64,000 nucleotides of DNA, from assembly GCF_024599655.1 (NCBI RefSeq), contig NZ_CP102247.1, positions 3,534,001 to 3,598,000 of the forward strand, read 5' to 3'. Below, one piece after another: positions 8,329 through 17,862 of this stretch. Within the stretch, counting starts at the first letter, position 1; the number at the start of each line of letters is the position of its first letter. The position numbers and the translations under genes are program-made. Source of the stretch: Enterobacter asburiae (GTDB taxonomy: Bacteria; Pseudomonadota; Gammaproteobacteria; Enterobacterales; Enterobacteriaceae). Below the pieces are notes generated by a model. The model did no database searches. It was given only the letters and a program-made list of their open reading frames with translations, and was not told where the DNA came from.

Positions 8329-9549
8329 CTAGACGTCCAGCAGCAGACGCGTTGGATCTTCCAGCAGCTCTTTAATCGCTACCAGGAAGCCCACGGACTC
8401 GCGGCCGTCGATCAGGCGGTGATCGTAAGAGAGCGCTAGGTACATCATTGGCAGGATCTCAACTTTACCGTCTACCGCCATCGGGCGATCTTTAATGGCA
8501 TGCATACCCAGGATCGCGCTCTGCGGCGGGTTAATGATCGGGGTAGACATCAGCGAGCCGAATACGCCGCCGTTGGTAATGGTGAAGTTACCGCCGGTCA
8601 GGTCATCTACGGTCAGCTTGCCGTCGCGGCCTTTAACAGCCAGCTCTTTAATGTTTTTCTCGATGTCAGCCATACCCAGGGTATCCACATCACGCAGAAC
8701 CGGTGTTACCAGGCCACGTGGGGTAGAAACCGCCATGCTGACGTCGAAATAGTTGTGGTAAACCACGTCATCGCCATCAATAGACGCGTTCACTTCCGGG
8801 TAGCGTTTCAGCGCTTCAACAACCGCTTTCACGTAGAAGGACATAAAGCCCAGACGGATACCGTGACGTTTTTCAAACGCGTCACCGTACTGCTTACGCA
8901 GGTCCATGATTGGCTTCATGTTCACTTCGTTGAAGGTGGTCAGCATCGCGGTAGAGTTTTTCGCTTCCAGCAGACGCTCGGCCACGCGCTTGCGCAGACG
9001 AGTCATTGGCACGCGTTTTTCGCTGCGGGCGCCCAGTGCAGGCTGTGCTGCCGGTGCCGCCGCAGGGGCTTTCGCTTCTGCCTGAGCAGGCGCTTTCGCC
9101 AGGTGCTTGTCGATGTCTTCGCGGGTCAGACGACCGCCCACACCGGTACCTTTGATGGCTGCCGGGTCAAGGCTGTGTTCAGCCAGCAGGCGACGGATCG
9201 CCGGGCTGAGGGCGTCGTTAGACTGTTCTTCCAGAGAGGCCTGCTGGCGCTGAGCCGGCGTAGAGGCCTTCTCTTCAGATTTCGCGCTGGACTCTTTGCC
9301 CGCGCTGTTGCCTTCACGCAGGCGACCCAGGATCTGACGAGAGGTAACGGTGGTACCTTCATCTTCCAGCACCGCGTCCAGAACGCCGTCCGCCGAAGCC
9401 GGTACTTCCAGTACCACTTTGTCAGTTTCGATTTCTACCAGCACTTCATCGCGCTTAACGGCATCGCCTGGTTTTTTGTGCCAGGTAGCGACGGTCGCAT
9501 CTGCTACGGATTCAGGCAGGTCGGGAACAAGAATATCTACGCTACTCAT
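8329..9549 (-). CDS. sucB: Dihydrolipoamide succinyltransferase (E2 of 2-oxoglutarate dehydrogenase)
   Basis: SucB (406 residues) forms the 24-mer core of the 2-oxoglutarate dehydrogenase complex and passes succinyl groups from lipoate to CoA. It has one N-terminal lipoyl domain with the lipoylated K44 in ETDK, an Ala/Pro-rich linker, a peripheral-subunit-binding domain (about 112-150, SPAIRRLLAEHSLD), a second Ala/Pro linker, and the catalytic domain with the SYDHRLIDGRE active-site motif near the C terminus. It starts 14 bp after sucA and is translated in the same operon. Confidence 0.98.
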   Translation of the reverse strand: MSSVDILVPDLPESVADATVATWHKKPGDAVKRDEVLVEIETDKVVLEVPASADGVLDAVLEDEGTTVTSRQILGRLREGNSAGKESSAKSEEKASTPAQRQQASLEEQSNDALSPAIRRLLAEHSLDPAAIKGTGVGGRLTREDIDKHLAKAPAQAEAKAPAAAPAAQPALGARSEKRVPMTRLRKRVAERLLEAKNSTAMLTTFNEVNMKPIMDLRKQYGDAFEKRHGIRLGFMSFYVKAVVEALKRYPEVNASIDGDDVVYHNYFDVSMAVSTPRGLVTPVLRDVDTLGMADIEKNIKELAVKGRDGKLTVDDLTGGNFTITNGGVFGSLMSTPIINPPQSAILGMHAIKDRPMAVDGKVEILPMMYLALSYDHRLIDGRESVGFLVAIKELLEDPTRLLLDV

Positions 9550-9563
9550 TTTGTATCCTTTAA

Positions 9564-12371
9564 TTAATCGACGTTCAGCGCGTCATTGACCAGATCTTGT
9601 TGCTGCTTCTGGTGAACGGACATATACCCTACCGCCGGAGAGGCGGAGGCCGGGCGACCTGCATAGCGCAGGGCTGACCCAAATGGAATCACTTCACGGA
9701 AATGATGCTGGCTGCAGTACCATGCGCCCTGGTTAAGCGGCTCTTCCTGGCACCAGACAAAATCATGTACGTGAGCATATTGTTTCAGCACTTCCTGCAT
9801 CGCCTGATGCGGGAACGGATAAAGCTGTTCGATACGCACGATGGCGACATCTTTCTGATCGTTCTTACGGCGCTGTTCCAGCAGGTCGTAATAAACCTTA
9901 CCAGAACACATTACGACACGCTTCACGGCCTGCGGATCCAGCTCATCAATTTCGCCGATGGCCGGCTGGAAGGTACCGTTCGCCAGTTCCTCCAGGCTGG
10001 ACACCGCCAGCGGATGACGCAGCAGGGATTTCGGCGACATCACCACCAGCGGACGACGCATACCGCGCAGCGCCTGACGACGCAGCATGTGGTAGACCTG
10101 AGCCGGCGTGGACGGCACGCAGACCTGCATGTTCTGCTCGGCGCAGAGCTGCAGATAACGTTCCAGACGCGCGGAAGAGTGCTCCGGACCCTGACCTTCA
10201 TAACCGTGCGGCAGCAGCATCACCAGGCCACACATACGGCCCCACTTCTGCTCGCCGGAGGAGATGAACTGGTCGATAACCACCTGCGCACCGTTGGCGA
10301 AGTCACCGAACTGCGCTTCCCAGATGGTCAGGGTGCGTGGTTCAGCGGTGGCGTAACCGTATTCGAAAGCCAGCACCGCTTCTTCAGACAGCACGGAGTC
10401 CCAAACCTTGAACTGGCCCTGACCGTTGTGCACGTGCTGCAGCGGGGTGTAGGTTGAACCGTTGGACTGGTTGTGAACCACCGCGTGACGGTGGAAGAAG
10501 GTACCACGGCCCGCATCTTCACCGGACAGACGAACAGGAATGCCTTCGTCAACCAGCGTTGCGTAAGCCAGCGTTTCCGCGCCGCCCCAGTCAAACAGCT
10601 TCTCACCTGCCGCCATGGACTGACGGTCAGCGTAGATTTTCTGCACGCGAGACTGCATCTCGATAGCGTCCGGTACGGTGCTGATGCGTTTAGCCAGCTC
10701 CTGCAGGCGCTTCATCTCCACCTTGTTCGGGTAGCTCTCATCCCACTCGTGGTTGAGGTACGGCGACCAGGTAAAGGAGTGCATGTTCATTGGACGCAGC
10801 TCTTTGACCACGCATTCACCCGCATCCAGCGCGTCGCGGTAGAGGTTGACCATTTCGGTCGCATCTTCCAGCGTCGTCACTTTGTCGCTCTCCAGCTTGT
10901 CAGCATAGATTTTGCGCGGGGTCGGGTGTTTTTTGATTTTCTGATACATCAACGGCTGGGTTGCACTTGGCTCGTCCGCTTCGTTGTGGCCGTGACGGCG
11001 GTAGCAGAAGAGGTCAATGAACACATCGCGTTTAAAGGTATTACGGAAGTCGAGCGCCAGACGGGTGACGAAAGCAACGGCTTCCGGGTCATCCGCATTC
11101 ACGTGGAAGATTGGCGCCTGCACCATCTTACCGATGTCGGTGCAGTACGGGGTAGAACGCGCATCAAGCGGGTTAGAGGTGGTAAAGCCCACCTGGTTGT
11201 TGATCACGATGCGAACGGTACCGCCCACTTCGTAACCACGCGCTTTCGACATGTTCAGGGTTTCCTGAACCACGCCCTGCCCTGTTACCGCCGCATCGCC
11301 GTGAATGGTGATTGGCAGAACTTTATTGCTGCTCGGCTCGTCCAGACGATCCAGACGCGCACGCACGGAACCGATAACCACCGGGCTAACGATTTCCAGG
11401 TGTGACGGGTTAAACGCCAGTGCCAGGTGAACCAGACCGCCTTCGGTTTCGATATCTGACGAGAAGCCCATGTGGTACTTCACGTCGCCGGTGCCGAGGT
11501 GTTCTTTATGTTTGCCCGCGAACTCGTCGAACAGGTCCTGCGGTTTTTTACCCAGCACGTTGACCAGCACGTTCAGACGACCGCGGTGCGCCATACCCAG
11601 TACCACTTCACGGGTGCCGCTCTTGCCTGCGTGACGAATCAGCTCTTTCAGCATCGGCACCAGCGCGTCGCCACCTTCCAGCGAGAAGCGTTTTGCGCCT
11701 GGGAATTTCGCGCCCAGATAGCGCTCAAGCCCTTCCGCTGCGGTCAGTTCGTTCAGGAAGCGTTTTTTCTCGTCAGCCGAGAAGGTCGCGTGGCCCGCTA
11801 CGGATTCGATACGCTGCTGGATCCAGCGTTTCTCTTCGGTAGAGGTAATGTGCATGTATTCCGCGCCGATGGAGCCGCAGTAGGTTTGCTTGAGCGCGTC
11901 AATCAGATCGCCCAGCTTCATCGTGTCTTTGCCGATGGCAAAGGAACCTACGTTAAAGCTTTCCTGGAAATCGGCCTCGGTCAGATCGTGATACGCCGGA
12001 TCGAGATCGGCCACACGGTCTTGTTTCCACAGTCCCAGCGGATCGAGATTCGCATGCTGGTGACCGCGGAAGCGATAAGCGTTGATAAGCTGCAGGACTT
12101 TAACCTGCTTCGCATTGGTGTCAGGGTCGGAAATCGCAGAAGAGTAACGTGAGGCATCCTTCGCCAGACGACGGAAATAATCACGTGTTTTGGAATGGAA
12201 TTGATCCGGTTTGACCCCTGTGCCAGGCAACTGCTGGAACATGGAACGCCAGTTTGCGTCCACTGAGTCAGGATCGGTTAAGAAGTCTTCATAGAGCTGT
12301 TCAATCCAGCTCTGGTTCGCACCAGAAAGGAAAGAAGAGTCCAGCCAGGCTTTCATTGCGCCGTTCTGCAT
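9564..12371 (-). CDS. sucA: 2-oxoglutarate dehydrogenase E1 component
   Basis: SucA (935 residues, E. coli 933) is the thiamin-diphosphate enzyme that decarboxylates 2-oxoglutarate. The N-terminal SucB-binding tail (LDSSFLSGANQSWIEQLYEDF) is followed by the TPP domain with MAHRGRLNVL and GDAAVTGQGVVQETLNMS, then the transketolase-like pyrimidine domain. The track start reads MQNGAMKAWLDS; the E. coli protein starts MQNSALKAWLDS, so this start is accepted. It is the first suc gene, 238 bp beyond sdhB, and that gap holds a large hairpin and a REP pair. Confidence 0.98.
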   Translation of the reverse strand: MQNGAMKAWLDSSFLSGANQSWIEQLYEDFLTDPDSVDANWRSMFQQLPGTGVKPDQFHSKTRDYFRRLAKDASRYSSAISDPDTNAKQVKVLQLINAYRFRGHQHANLDPLGLWKQDRVADLDPAYHDLTEADFQESFNVGSFAIGKDTMKLGDLIDALKQTYCGSIGAEYMHITSTEEKRWIQQRIESVAGHATFSADEKKRFLNELTAAEGLERYLGAKFPGAKRFSLEGGDALVPMLKELIRHAGKSGTREVVLGMAHRGRLNVLVNVLGKKPQDLFDEFAGKHKEHLGTGDVKYHMGFSSDIETEGGLVHLALAFNPSHLEIVSPVVIGSVRARLDRLDEPSSNKVLPITIHGDAAVTGQGVVQETLNMSKARGYEVGGTVRIVINNQVGFTTSNPLDARSTPYCTDIGKMVQAPIFHVNADDPEAVAFVTRLALDFRNTFKRDVFIDLFCYRRHGHNEADEPSATQPLMYQKIKKHPTPRKIYADKLESDKVTTLEDATEMVNLYRDALDAGECVVKELRPMNMHSFTWSPYLNHEWDESYPNKVEMKRLQELAKRISTVPDAIEMQSRVQKIYADRQSMAAGEKLFDWGGAETLAYATLVDEGIPVRLSGEDAGRGTFFHRHAVVHNQSNGSTYTPLQHVHNGQGQFKVWDSVLSEEAVLAFEYGYATAEPRTLTIWEAQFGDFANGAQVVIDQFISSGEQKWGRMCGLVMLLPHGYEGQGPEHSSARLERYLQLCAEQNMQVCVPSTPAQVYHMLRRQALRGMRRPLVVMSPKSLLRHPLAVSSLEELANGTFQPAIGEIDELDPQAVKRVVMCSGKVYYDLLEQRRKNDQKDVAIVRIEQLYPFPHQAMQEVLKQYAHVHDFVWCQEEPLNQGAWYCSQHHFREVIPFGSALRYAGRPASASPAVGYMSVHQKQQQDLVNDALNVD

Positions 12372-12481
12372 CGTGATCCCTTAAGCATTTTTATGCTTAC
12401 TTTCGCCGTAGAAACTACCACGCACACCACGTGTACGTGCCGGGGTTCACCTGCGAGCTCTTTTCATTTGGCCCGCGAAGG

Positions 12482-12525
12482 AACCTTTAGAAACTGTCTA
12501 GACTTCAGGGCAGTTTTTAAAGGTT
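12482..12525. other. Large hairpin in the sdhB-sucA intergenic region
   Basis: Arms 12482-12496 and 12511-12525 form a 15-bp stem with one internal G-T/G-U pair and a 14-nt loop. There is no T tract, so it is not a terminator. In E. coli the sdhB-sucA junction is, from memory, reported to be cut by RNase III; this long duplex would be a good substrate and could set unequal stability of the sdh and suc halves. Confidence 0.6.
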
Positions 12526-12535
12526 TCTGCAATTT

Positions 12536-12602
12536 GCCCGGCGGCGCTACGCTTACCGAGCCTACTGTTACGTAGGCCAGATAAGCGCAGCGCCATCCGG
12601 CG
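12536..12602. repeat. REP pair (BIME) between sucA and sdhB
   Basis: Two inverted REP units, 12536-12565 and 12572-12602, carry the usual GGCGCTACGCTTA and TAAGCGCAGCGCC cores. They lie directly after sdhB on its transcript and may protect the sdh message. Confidence 0.8.
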
Positions 12603-12609
12603 TTTTTAC

Positions 12610-13326
12610 TTACGCACTGCGCTGCAGCAGCATCGACTTAATATGGCCGATGGCGCGCGTCGGGTTCAGCCCCTTCGGACACACACTGACGCAGTTCATG
12701 ATGCTATGGCAGCGGAATACGCTGAAAGCGTCACTCAGTCCTTCCAGACGGCTGTCGGTTTCGGTGTCGCGGCTATCGATCAGGAAGCGATAGGCAGCCA
12801 GCAGACCGGCCGGGCCGATAAACTTGTCCGGGTTCCACCAGAACGACGGGCAGGACGTAGAACAGCATGCGCAGAGAATACACTCGTACAACCCATCGAG
12901 TTTTTCACGCTGCTCAGGAGACTGTAAGTGCTCGCGAGCGGGTGGATTTTGCCCATTATTCAATAAGTAAGGCTTAATCTTCTCATATTGTGCATAGAAT
13001 TGCCCCATGTCTACCACCAAATCACGCACGACCGGCAGGCCTGGCAGAGGACGGATAACAATTTTCTGACCAGGACGCTGCAGCGCTGAAATTGGCGTGA
13101 TGCAGGCCAGGCCATTTTTGCCGTTCATGTTCACCCCGTCAGAGCCACAAACCCCTTCACGGCAGGAGCGGCGGAACGACAGCGTTGGATCCTTTTCTTT
13201 CAGCTGGATTAAGGCATCCAGCAGCATCATGTCGCGACCTTCTTCCGCTTCCAGGGTGTAGTCCTGCATACGCGGAGCGTCATCAACATCCGGGTTATAA
13301 CGATAAACTGAGAATTCGAGTTTCAT
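12610..13326 (-). CDS. sdhB: Succinate dehydrogenase iron-sulfur subunit
   Basis: SdhB (238 residues, same as E. coli) carries the [2Fe-2S], [4Fe-4S] and [3Fe-4S] clusters that pass electrons from SdhA FAD to ubiquinone. The N-terminal ferredoxin fold has C55, C60 and C75 with D63 as in E. coli. The C-terminal domain has CILCACCSTSCPSF and the later CHSIMNCVSVCPKGLNP cysteines. It lies 15 bp after sdhA in the sdhCDAB operon, peripheral on the cytoplasmic face of the membrane. Confidence 0.98.
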   Translation of the reverse strand: MKLEFSVYRYNPDVDDAPRMQDYTLEAEEGRDMMLLDALIQLKEKDPTLSFRRSCREGVCGSDGVNMNGKNGLACITPISALQRPGQKIVIRPLPGLPVVRDLVVDMGQFYAQYEKIKPYLLNNGQNPPAREHLQSPEQREKLDGLYECILCACCSTSCPSFWWNPDKFIGPAGLLAAYRFLIDSRDTETDSRLEGLSDAFSVFRCHSIMNCVSVCPKGLNPTRAIGHIKSMLLQRSA

Positions 13327-13341
13327 TATCCTGTCTCCGCA

Positions 13342-15108
13342 TTAGTAAGTACGAATCTTCGGCGGGAACGCCGGACGCAGTTTCGGTTCCATATTGACGC
13401 TACGACGCGTCATGGATTCCGACTCTGGCAGATACAGGGAATGGCACAGCCAGTTTTCGTCATCACGATCCGGGAAGTCGAAGCGGCTATGCGCGCCACG
13501 GCTTTCGGTACGGAAGTTTGCCGACATCGCGGTCGCGAACGCGGTTTCCATCAGGTTATCCAGCTCCAGGCACTCAACGCGCTGGGTGTTGAACTCGCTG
13601 GAGGTGTCGTCCAGACGGGCATTTTTCAGACGCTCGCGGATCGCTTTCAGCTGCTCAAGACCTTTGGCCATCGCGTCACCTTCACGGAATACCGAGAAGT
13701 TGTGCTGCATGCACTCCTGCAGCGCTTTACGGATTTCCACCGGATCTTCGCCGTTACGGTTACCGTTCCAGCGGTTGAGGCGCTCAAGAGAGGCATCAAT
13801 TTCGTCATCGGTTGCATCACGCAGCGCGCCCTGCTCGGCAATGGACTCCTGCAGATGCAGACCCACTGCCCGACCAAACACTACCAGGTCCAGCAGCGAG
13901 TTGCCGCCCAGACGGTTTGCACCGTGTACGGATACGCAGGCAATTTCGCCTACCGCAAACAGGCCCGGGATGACCACGTCTTCGCCCTGCTCGTTCACGG
14001 TCAGCGCCTGACCGGTCACTTTGGTCGGAATACCGCCCATCATGTAGTGGCAGGTTGGGATAACCGGAATCGGCTCTTTGACCGGGTCGACGTGTGCGAA
14101 GGTGCGGGACAGTTCCAGGATGCCCGGCAGACGGGATTCCAGAACCTCTTTACCCAGATGGTCGAGCTTCAGCTTCGCGTGTGGACCCCATGGGCCGTCA
14201 CAGCCGCGGCCTTCACGGATTTCGATCATGATGGAACGCGCCACCACGTCACGACCCGCCAGGTCTTTCGCATTCGGGGCATAACGCTCCATGAAGCGCT
14301 CGCCGTGTTTGTTCAGCAGGTAACCACCTTCACCACGGCAGCCTTCCGTCACCAGAACGCCCGCGCCGGCGATACCGGTTGGGTGGAACTGCCACATTTC
14401 CATATCCTGCACCGGCACGCCCGCGCGGATAGCCATACCGACACCGTCACCGGTGTTGATGTGGGCGTTCGTGGTGGACTGATAGATACGGCCTGCGCCG
14501 CCGGTAGCCAGCACGGTAGCGCGAGCTTTGAAGTAAACCACTTCACCGGTTTCGATGCACAGCGCGGTACAGCCAACGACTGCGCCATCGGCGTTTTTCA
14601 CCAGATCCAGCGCATACCACTCGGAGAAGATGGTGGTGTGGTTTTTCAGGTTCTGCTGATACAGGGTGTGCAGCAGCGCGTGACCGGTACGGTCAGCCGC
14701 CGCCGCGGTGCGTGCCGCCTGCTCGCCGCCGAAGTTTTTCGACTGGCCGCCAAACGGACGCTGATAGATAGTGCCATTTTCCAGACGGGAGAACGGCAGA
14801 CCCATATGGTCCAGCTCCAGAATCGCTTCCGGGCCGGTTTTACACATATATTCGATGGCATCCTGGTCGCCGATGTAGTCGGAACCTTTTACCGTGTCAT
14901 ACATATGCCATTCCCAGTTGTCTTCATGGGAGTTACCCAGCGCAACGGTGATACCGCCCTGCGCAGACACAGTGTGGGAACGGGTCGGGAAAACTTTAGA
15001 GAGCAGCGCACAGGTCTGGCCGCTCTGGGAAATTTGCAGTGCGGCACGCATACCTGCGCCACCGGCACCAATCACAACAGCATCAAATTCTCTGACTGGC
15101 AGTTTCAT
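13342..15108 (-). CDS. sdhA: Succinate dehydrogenase flavoprotein subunit
   Basis: SdhA (588 residues) oxidises succinate to fumarate. It has an FAD-binding N terminus (VVIGAGGAGMRAAL, about 11-24), covalent flavin histidine H45 in RSHTVSAQGG, the capping domain, and catalytic residues in the HPTGI and HYMMGG regions. An in-frame start four codons upstream is possible, but MKLPVREFDAVVIG at 15108 matches the E. coli start and overlaps the sdhD stop by one base (TAATG). Confidence 0.98.
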   Translation of the reverse strand: MKLPVREFDAVVIGAGGAGMRAALQISQSGQTCALLSKVFPTRSHTVSAQGGITVALGNSHEDNWEWHMYDTVKGSDYIGDQDAIEYMCKTGPEAILELDHMGLPFSRLENGTIYQRPFGGQSKNFGGEQAARTAAAADRTGHALLHTLYQQNLKNHTTIFSEWYALDLVKNADGAVVGCTALCIETGEVVYFKARATVLATGGAGRIYQSTTNAHINTGDGVGMAIRAGVPVQDMEMWQFHPTGIAGAGVLVTEGCRGEGGYLLNKHGERFMERYAPNAKDLAGRDVVARSIMIEIREGRGCDGPWGPHAKLKLDHLGKEVLESRLPGILELSRTFAHVDPVKEPIPVIPTCHYMMGGIPTKVTGQALTVNEQGEDVVIPGLFAVGEIACVSVHGANRLGGNSLLDLVVFGRAVGLHLQESIAEQGALRDATDDEIDASLERLNRWNGNRNGEDPVEIRKALQECMQHNFSVFREGDAMAKGLEQLKAIRERLKNARLDDTSSEFNTQRVECLELDNLMETAFATAMSANFRTESRGAHSRFDFPDRDDENWLCHSLYLPESESMTRRSVNMEPKLRPAFPPKIRTY

Positions 15109-15455
15109 TACACACCCCACACCACAACGAATCCATAAATAACGTAAACCACCAGTGCAACAACAATGGCCAGCTGCAGCGGGAGGCGAATCGCCAGCGG
15201 TTTAACGTAATCGGTCAACACCTGCCACATGCCAATCCAGGCATGAATAAGGATGGAGAACAGAGCCAGCAGGGTGAACACTTTGGTGAAGGCGGAGCCG
15301 AAGAACCCACTCCAGATTTCCCACGTCAGCGTGCCGCTGGTCGCGAAGAAACCGATCATATAGATGATGTAAAGCGTGAGAACGATGGCGGTAGCACGGA
15401 CCAGGATAAAGTCATGTACGCCGTTGCGTCCTAATGCGGAGGCGTTGCTTACCAT
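15108..15455 (-). CDS. sdhD: Succinate dehydrogenase membrane anchor subunit
   Basis: SdhD (115 residues, E. coli length) is an inner-membrane subunit with three predicted helices that, with SdhC, binds haem b and ubiquinone and docks SdhAB. It contains the haem ligand region with the ILIHAWIGMWQVLTDYVKP helix. It overlaps sdhC by 7 bp at its start and sdhA by 1 bp at its stop. Confidence 0.97.
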   Translation of the reverse strand: MVSNASALGRNGVHDFILVRATAIVLTLYIIYMIGFFATSGTLTWEIWSGFFGSAFTKVFTLLALFSILIHAWIGMWQVLTDYVKPLAIRLPLQLAIVVALVVYVIYGFVVVWGV

Positions 15456-15838
15456 ACGAGAACTCCTGCGAGAAGTGAAAGCACGACTGTAATCACAAAT
15501 GAAATGTTAGCGGAGCGTTTCCCGGCTTCGAAAGTCTCTTCCAGGTAGCCAAAGTCCATCAGCATATGGCGAACACCCACGACGACGTGGTACGCCAGCG
15601 CGGTCAGAATGCCCCACATGATGAATTTCACGAAGAAGCTGTTCATGATGGCAGAGGCCTGGAGGAATCCTTCAGGAGAAGAGAGGCTGGTCCCCAGCAA
15701 CCACAGCAGAATACCGACCGCCACAAACGTAATCACACCGGACACACGGTGCAGAATGGACGCTATTGCTGTTACAGGGAACCGGATCGTTTTGAGATCC
15801 AGATTGACAGGTCTTTGTTTTTTCACATTTCTTATCAT
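15449..15838 (-). CDS. sdhC: Succinate dehydrogenase cytochrome b556 subunit
   Basis: SdhC (129 residues) has three transmembrane helices and the haem-binding histidine in LAYHVVVGVRHMLMDFG; S27 and R31 in the ILHRVSG region are expected at the quinone site. The reading frame is open 33 codons further upstream, but MIRNVKKQRPVNLDL at 15838 matches the E. coli start and gives the exact family length. In E. coli the ribosome-binding region here is a target of small RNAs such as Spot 42. Confidence 0.97.
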   Translation of the reverse strand: MIRNVKKQRPVNLDLKTIRFPVTAIASILHRVSGVITFVAVGILLWLLGTSLSSPEGFLQASAIMNSFFVKFIMWGILTALAYHVVVGVRHMLMDFGYLEETFEAGKRSANISFVITVVLSLLAGVLVW

Positions 15839-16492
15839 GAATAACGCCCACATGCTGTTCTTATTGTTTCCTTCCTCCGGACTGCGATGCGGGTCAAGCA
15901 GCGTTCCTTTTCTATAACTGCGCGTCATGCAAAACATTGCTTCCAGATGCTAAAACGACACGTTACAACGCTGGGTGGCTCGGGATTGCAGGGTGTTCCG
16001 GAGACCTGGCGGCAGTATAGGCCGTTCACAAAATCATTACAATTAACCTACATACAGTTTGTCGGGTTTTCTCTGGAACAGTGATCAGGGTCACGATAAC
16101 AACATCTTTTTAATTTTTAATCATCTGATTTGACAAATGTTAAACAATATTGTTACAAACGTCATCAGAAAAGGCATATAATGCGCAAAAGTTATGAGGT
16201 CTCACTTTCACCTGACAAATAGTTATGTAACAGTGTGATGGTATTGACCGAAGTTATCAGGACAGTTATTAGTGATATACAGGTTTGAATAATTCGGACT
16301 GCAAAAACGCTGATTTGCTGTTGTTTCACTGATATTTCATTCGTTTACCTGCAAGGCGCCATAGCTCTGTACCCTGGTTTGTCCTCGTGAGCTGAGCGGT
16401 AAGCCAAATAACAATCTGGTAACGGTGATTTACAGCTGAAAGCAAATCCGGTGAAGCGCAGTCTTAAGCATAAGGCGCTAAGGAGACCGTAA
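15839..16492. promoter_or_regulatory. sdhC-gltA divergent control region
   Basis: This 654-bp gap has no supported gene. The minus-strand sdh promoter is visible as TTGTAA (16037-16042) and TATACT (16014-16019) with a 17-bp spacer. A CRP-like site, GTGA-N6-TCAC, lies at 16081-16094, about 80 bp upstream of the predicted sdh start. A plus-strand gltA promoter reads TTACAA (16153-16158), N18, TATAAT (16177-16182), leaving a gltA leader of about 300 nt. In E. coli this region also binds ArcA; I did not define those sites. Confidence 0.75.
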
Positions 16493-17776
16493 ATGGCTGA
16501 TACAAAGGCAACGCTCACCCTAAATGGTGACACTGCTATTGAACTGGATGTGCTAAAAGGCACGCTCGGTCAGGATGTTATTGATATCCGTACGCTGGGT
16601 TCTAAAGGTGTGTTCACCTTTGACCCTGGATTTACCTCTACCGCATCTTGCGAATCCAAAATCACCTACATTGACGGTGACGAAGGTATCCTGCTCCATC
16701 GCGGCTTCCCCATCGATCAGTTAGCCACCGAATCCAACTATCTGGAAGTGTGCTACATCCTGCTGAACGGCGAAAAACCGACGCAGGCACAGTACGATGA
16801 ATTCAAAACCACCGTGACCCGTCACACCATGATCCATGAGCAGATCACCCGTCTGTTCCATGCGTTCCGTCGTGACTCTCACCCAATGGCGGTGATGTGC
16901 GGGATTACCGGTGCGCTGGCGGCGTTCTACCACGACTCCCTTGACGTGAATAACCCGCGTCACCGTGATATCGCGGCGTTCCGCCTGCTGTCCAAAATGC
17001 CTACCATGGCGGCGATGTGCTACAAATACTCTATCGGCCAGCCGTTTGTGTATCCGCGCAACGACCTCTCCTACGCGGGTAACTTCCTGCGCATGATGTT
17101 CTCCACGCCGTGCGAAGAGTACGAAGTGAACCCGGTGCTGGAACGCGCGATGGACCGTATTCTGATCCTGCACGCTGACCACGAACAGAACGCCTCTACC
17201 TCTACCGTCCGTACCGCGGGCTCTTCAGGCGCGAACCCGTTCGCCTGTATCGCTGCGGGCATTGCCTCCCTGTGGGGACCGGCGCACGGCGGCGCGAACG
17301 AAGCGGCACTGAAGATGCTGGAAGAGATCAGCACCGTTGAGCACATTCCTGAGTTCGTACGTCGCGCGAAAGACAAGAATGACTCCTTCCGCCTGATGGG
17401 CTTCGGTCACCGTGTTTACAAAAACTACGACCCGCGCGCCACCGTCATGCGTGAGACCTGCCACGAAGTGCTGAAAGAGCTGGGTACCAAAGATGACCTG
17501 CTGGAAGTGGCGATGGAGCTGGAACACATCGCGCTGAACGACCCGTACTTCATCGAGAAGAAACTCTACCCGAACGTCGATTTCTACTCTGGCATTATTC
17601 TGAAAGCGATGGGTATTCCGTCTTCCATGTTCACCGTAATCTTCGCCATGGCCCGTACCGTAGGCTGGATTGCGCACTGGAACGAAATGCACAGCGAAGG
17701 CATGAAAATCGCCCGTCCTCGTCAGCTGTATACCGGCTACGAGCAGCGTGATTTTAAGTCTGATATTAAGCGCTAA
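16493..17776 (+). CDS. gltA: Type II citrate synthase
   Basis: GltA (427 residues, E. coli length) condenses acetyl-CoA and oxaloacetate at the entry to the TCA cycle. The N-terminal domain of type II enzymes, which binds NADH in the hexamer, precedes the catalytic core with MGFGHRVYKNYDPRA and the catalytic aspartate region near FYSGIILKAMG. It is divergent from sdhCDAB, so TCA genes share one control region. A BIME that can act as terminator follows. Confidence 0.98.
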   Translation: MADTKATLTLNGDTAIELDVLKGTLGQDVIDIRTLGSKGVFTFDPGFTSTASCESKITYIDGDEGILLHRGFPIDQLATESNYLEVCYILLNGEKPTQAQYDEFKTTVTRHTMIHEQITRLFHAFRRDSHPMAVMCGITGALAAFYHDSLDVNNPRHRDIAAFRLLSKMPTMAAMCYKYSIGQPFVYPRNDLSYAGNFLRMMFSTPCEEYEVNPVLERAMDRILILHADHEQNASTSTVRTAGSSGANPFACIAAGIASLWGPAHGGANEAALKMLEEISTVEHIPEFVRRAKDKNDSFRLMGFGHRVYKNYDPRATVMRETCHEVLKELGTKDDLLEVAMELEHIALNDPYFIEKKLYPNVDFYSGIILKAMGIPSSMFTVIFAMARTVGWIAHWNEMHSEGMKIARPRQLYTGYEQRDFKSDIKR

Positions 17777-17783
17777 TAAACAC

Positions 17784-17862
17784 GCCCGGCGGCGATTCGC
17801 TTGCCGGGCCTACAAGTGCGAAATGTAGGCCGGGTAAGGCGTAGCCGCCACCCGGCTTTTTT
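17784..17862. repeat. REP pair doubling as gltA terminator
   Basis: Inverted REP units at 17784-17814 and 17824-17856 are followed by six T's at 17857-17862 on the plus strand. The second unit plus T tract resembles an intrinsic terminator between convergent gltA and nei. Confidence 0.75.

Noticed and set aside
12430..12441. CACGTGTACGTG-type palindrome upstream of sucA
   Set aside because: Short, no matching known operator in enterobacteria, and no second copy found in the window.
13441..15138. 565-codon plus-strand ORF opposite sdhA
   Set aside because: Antisense shadow of sdhA; His/Gln/Arg-rich composition typical of the reverse complement of GC-rich coding sequence.
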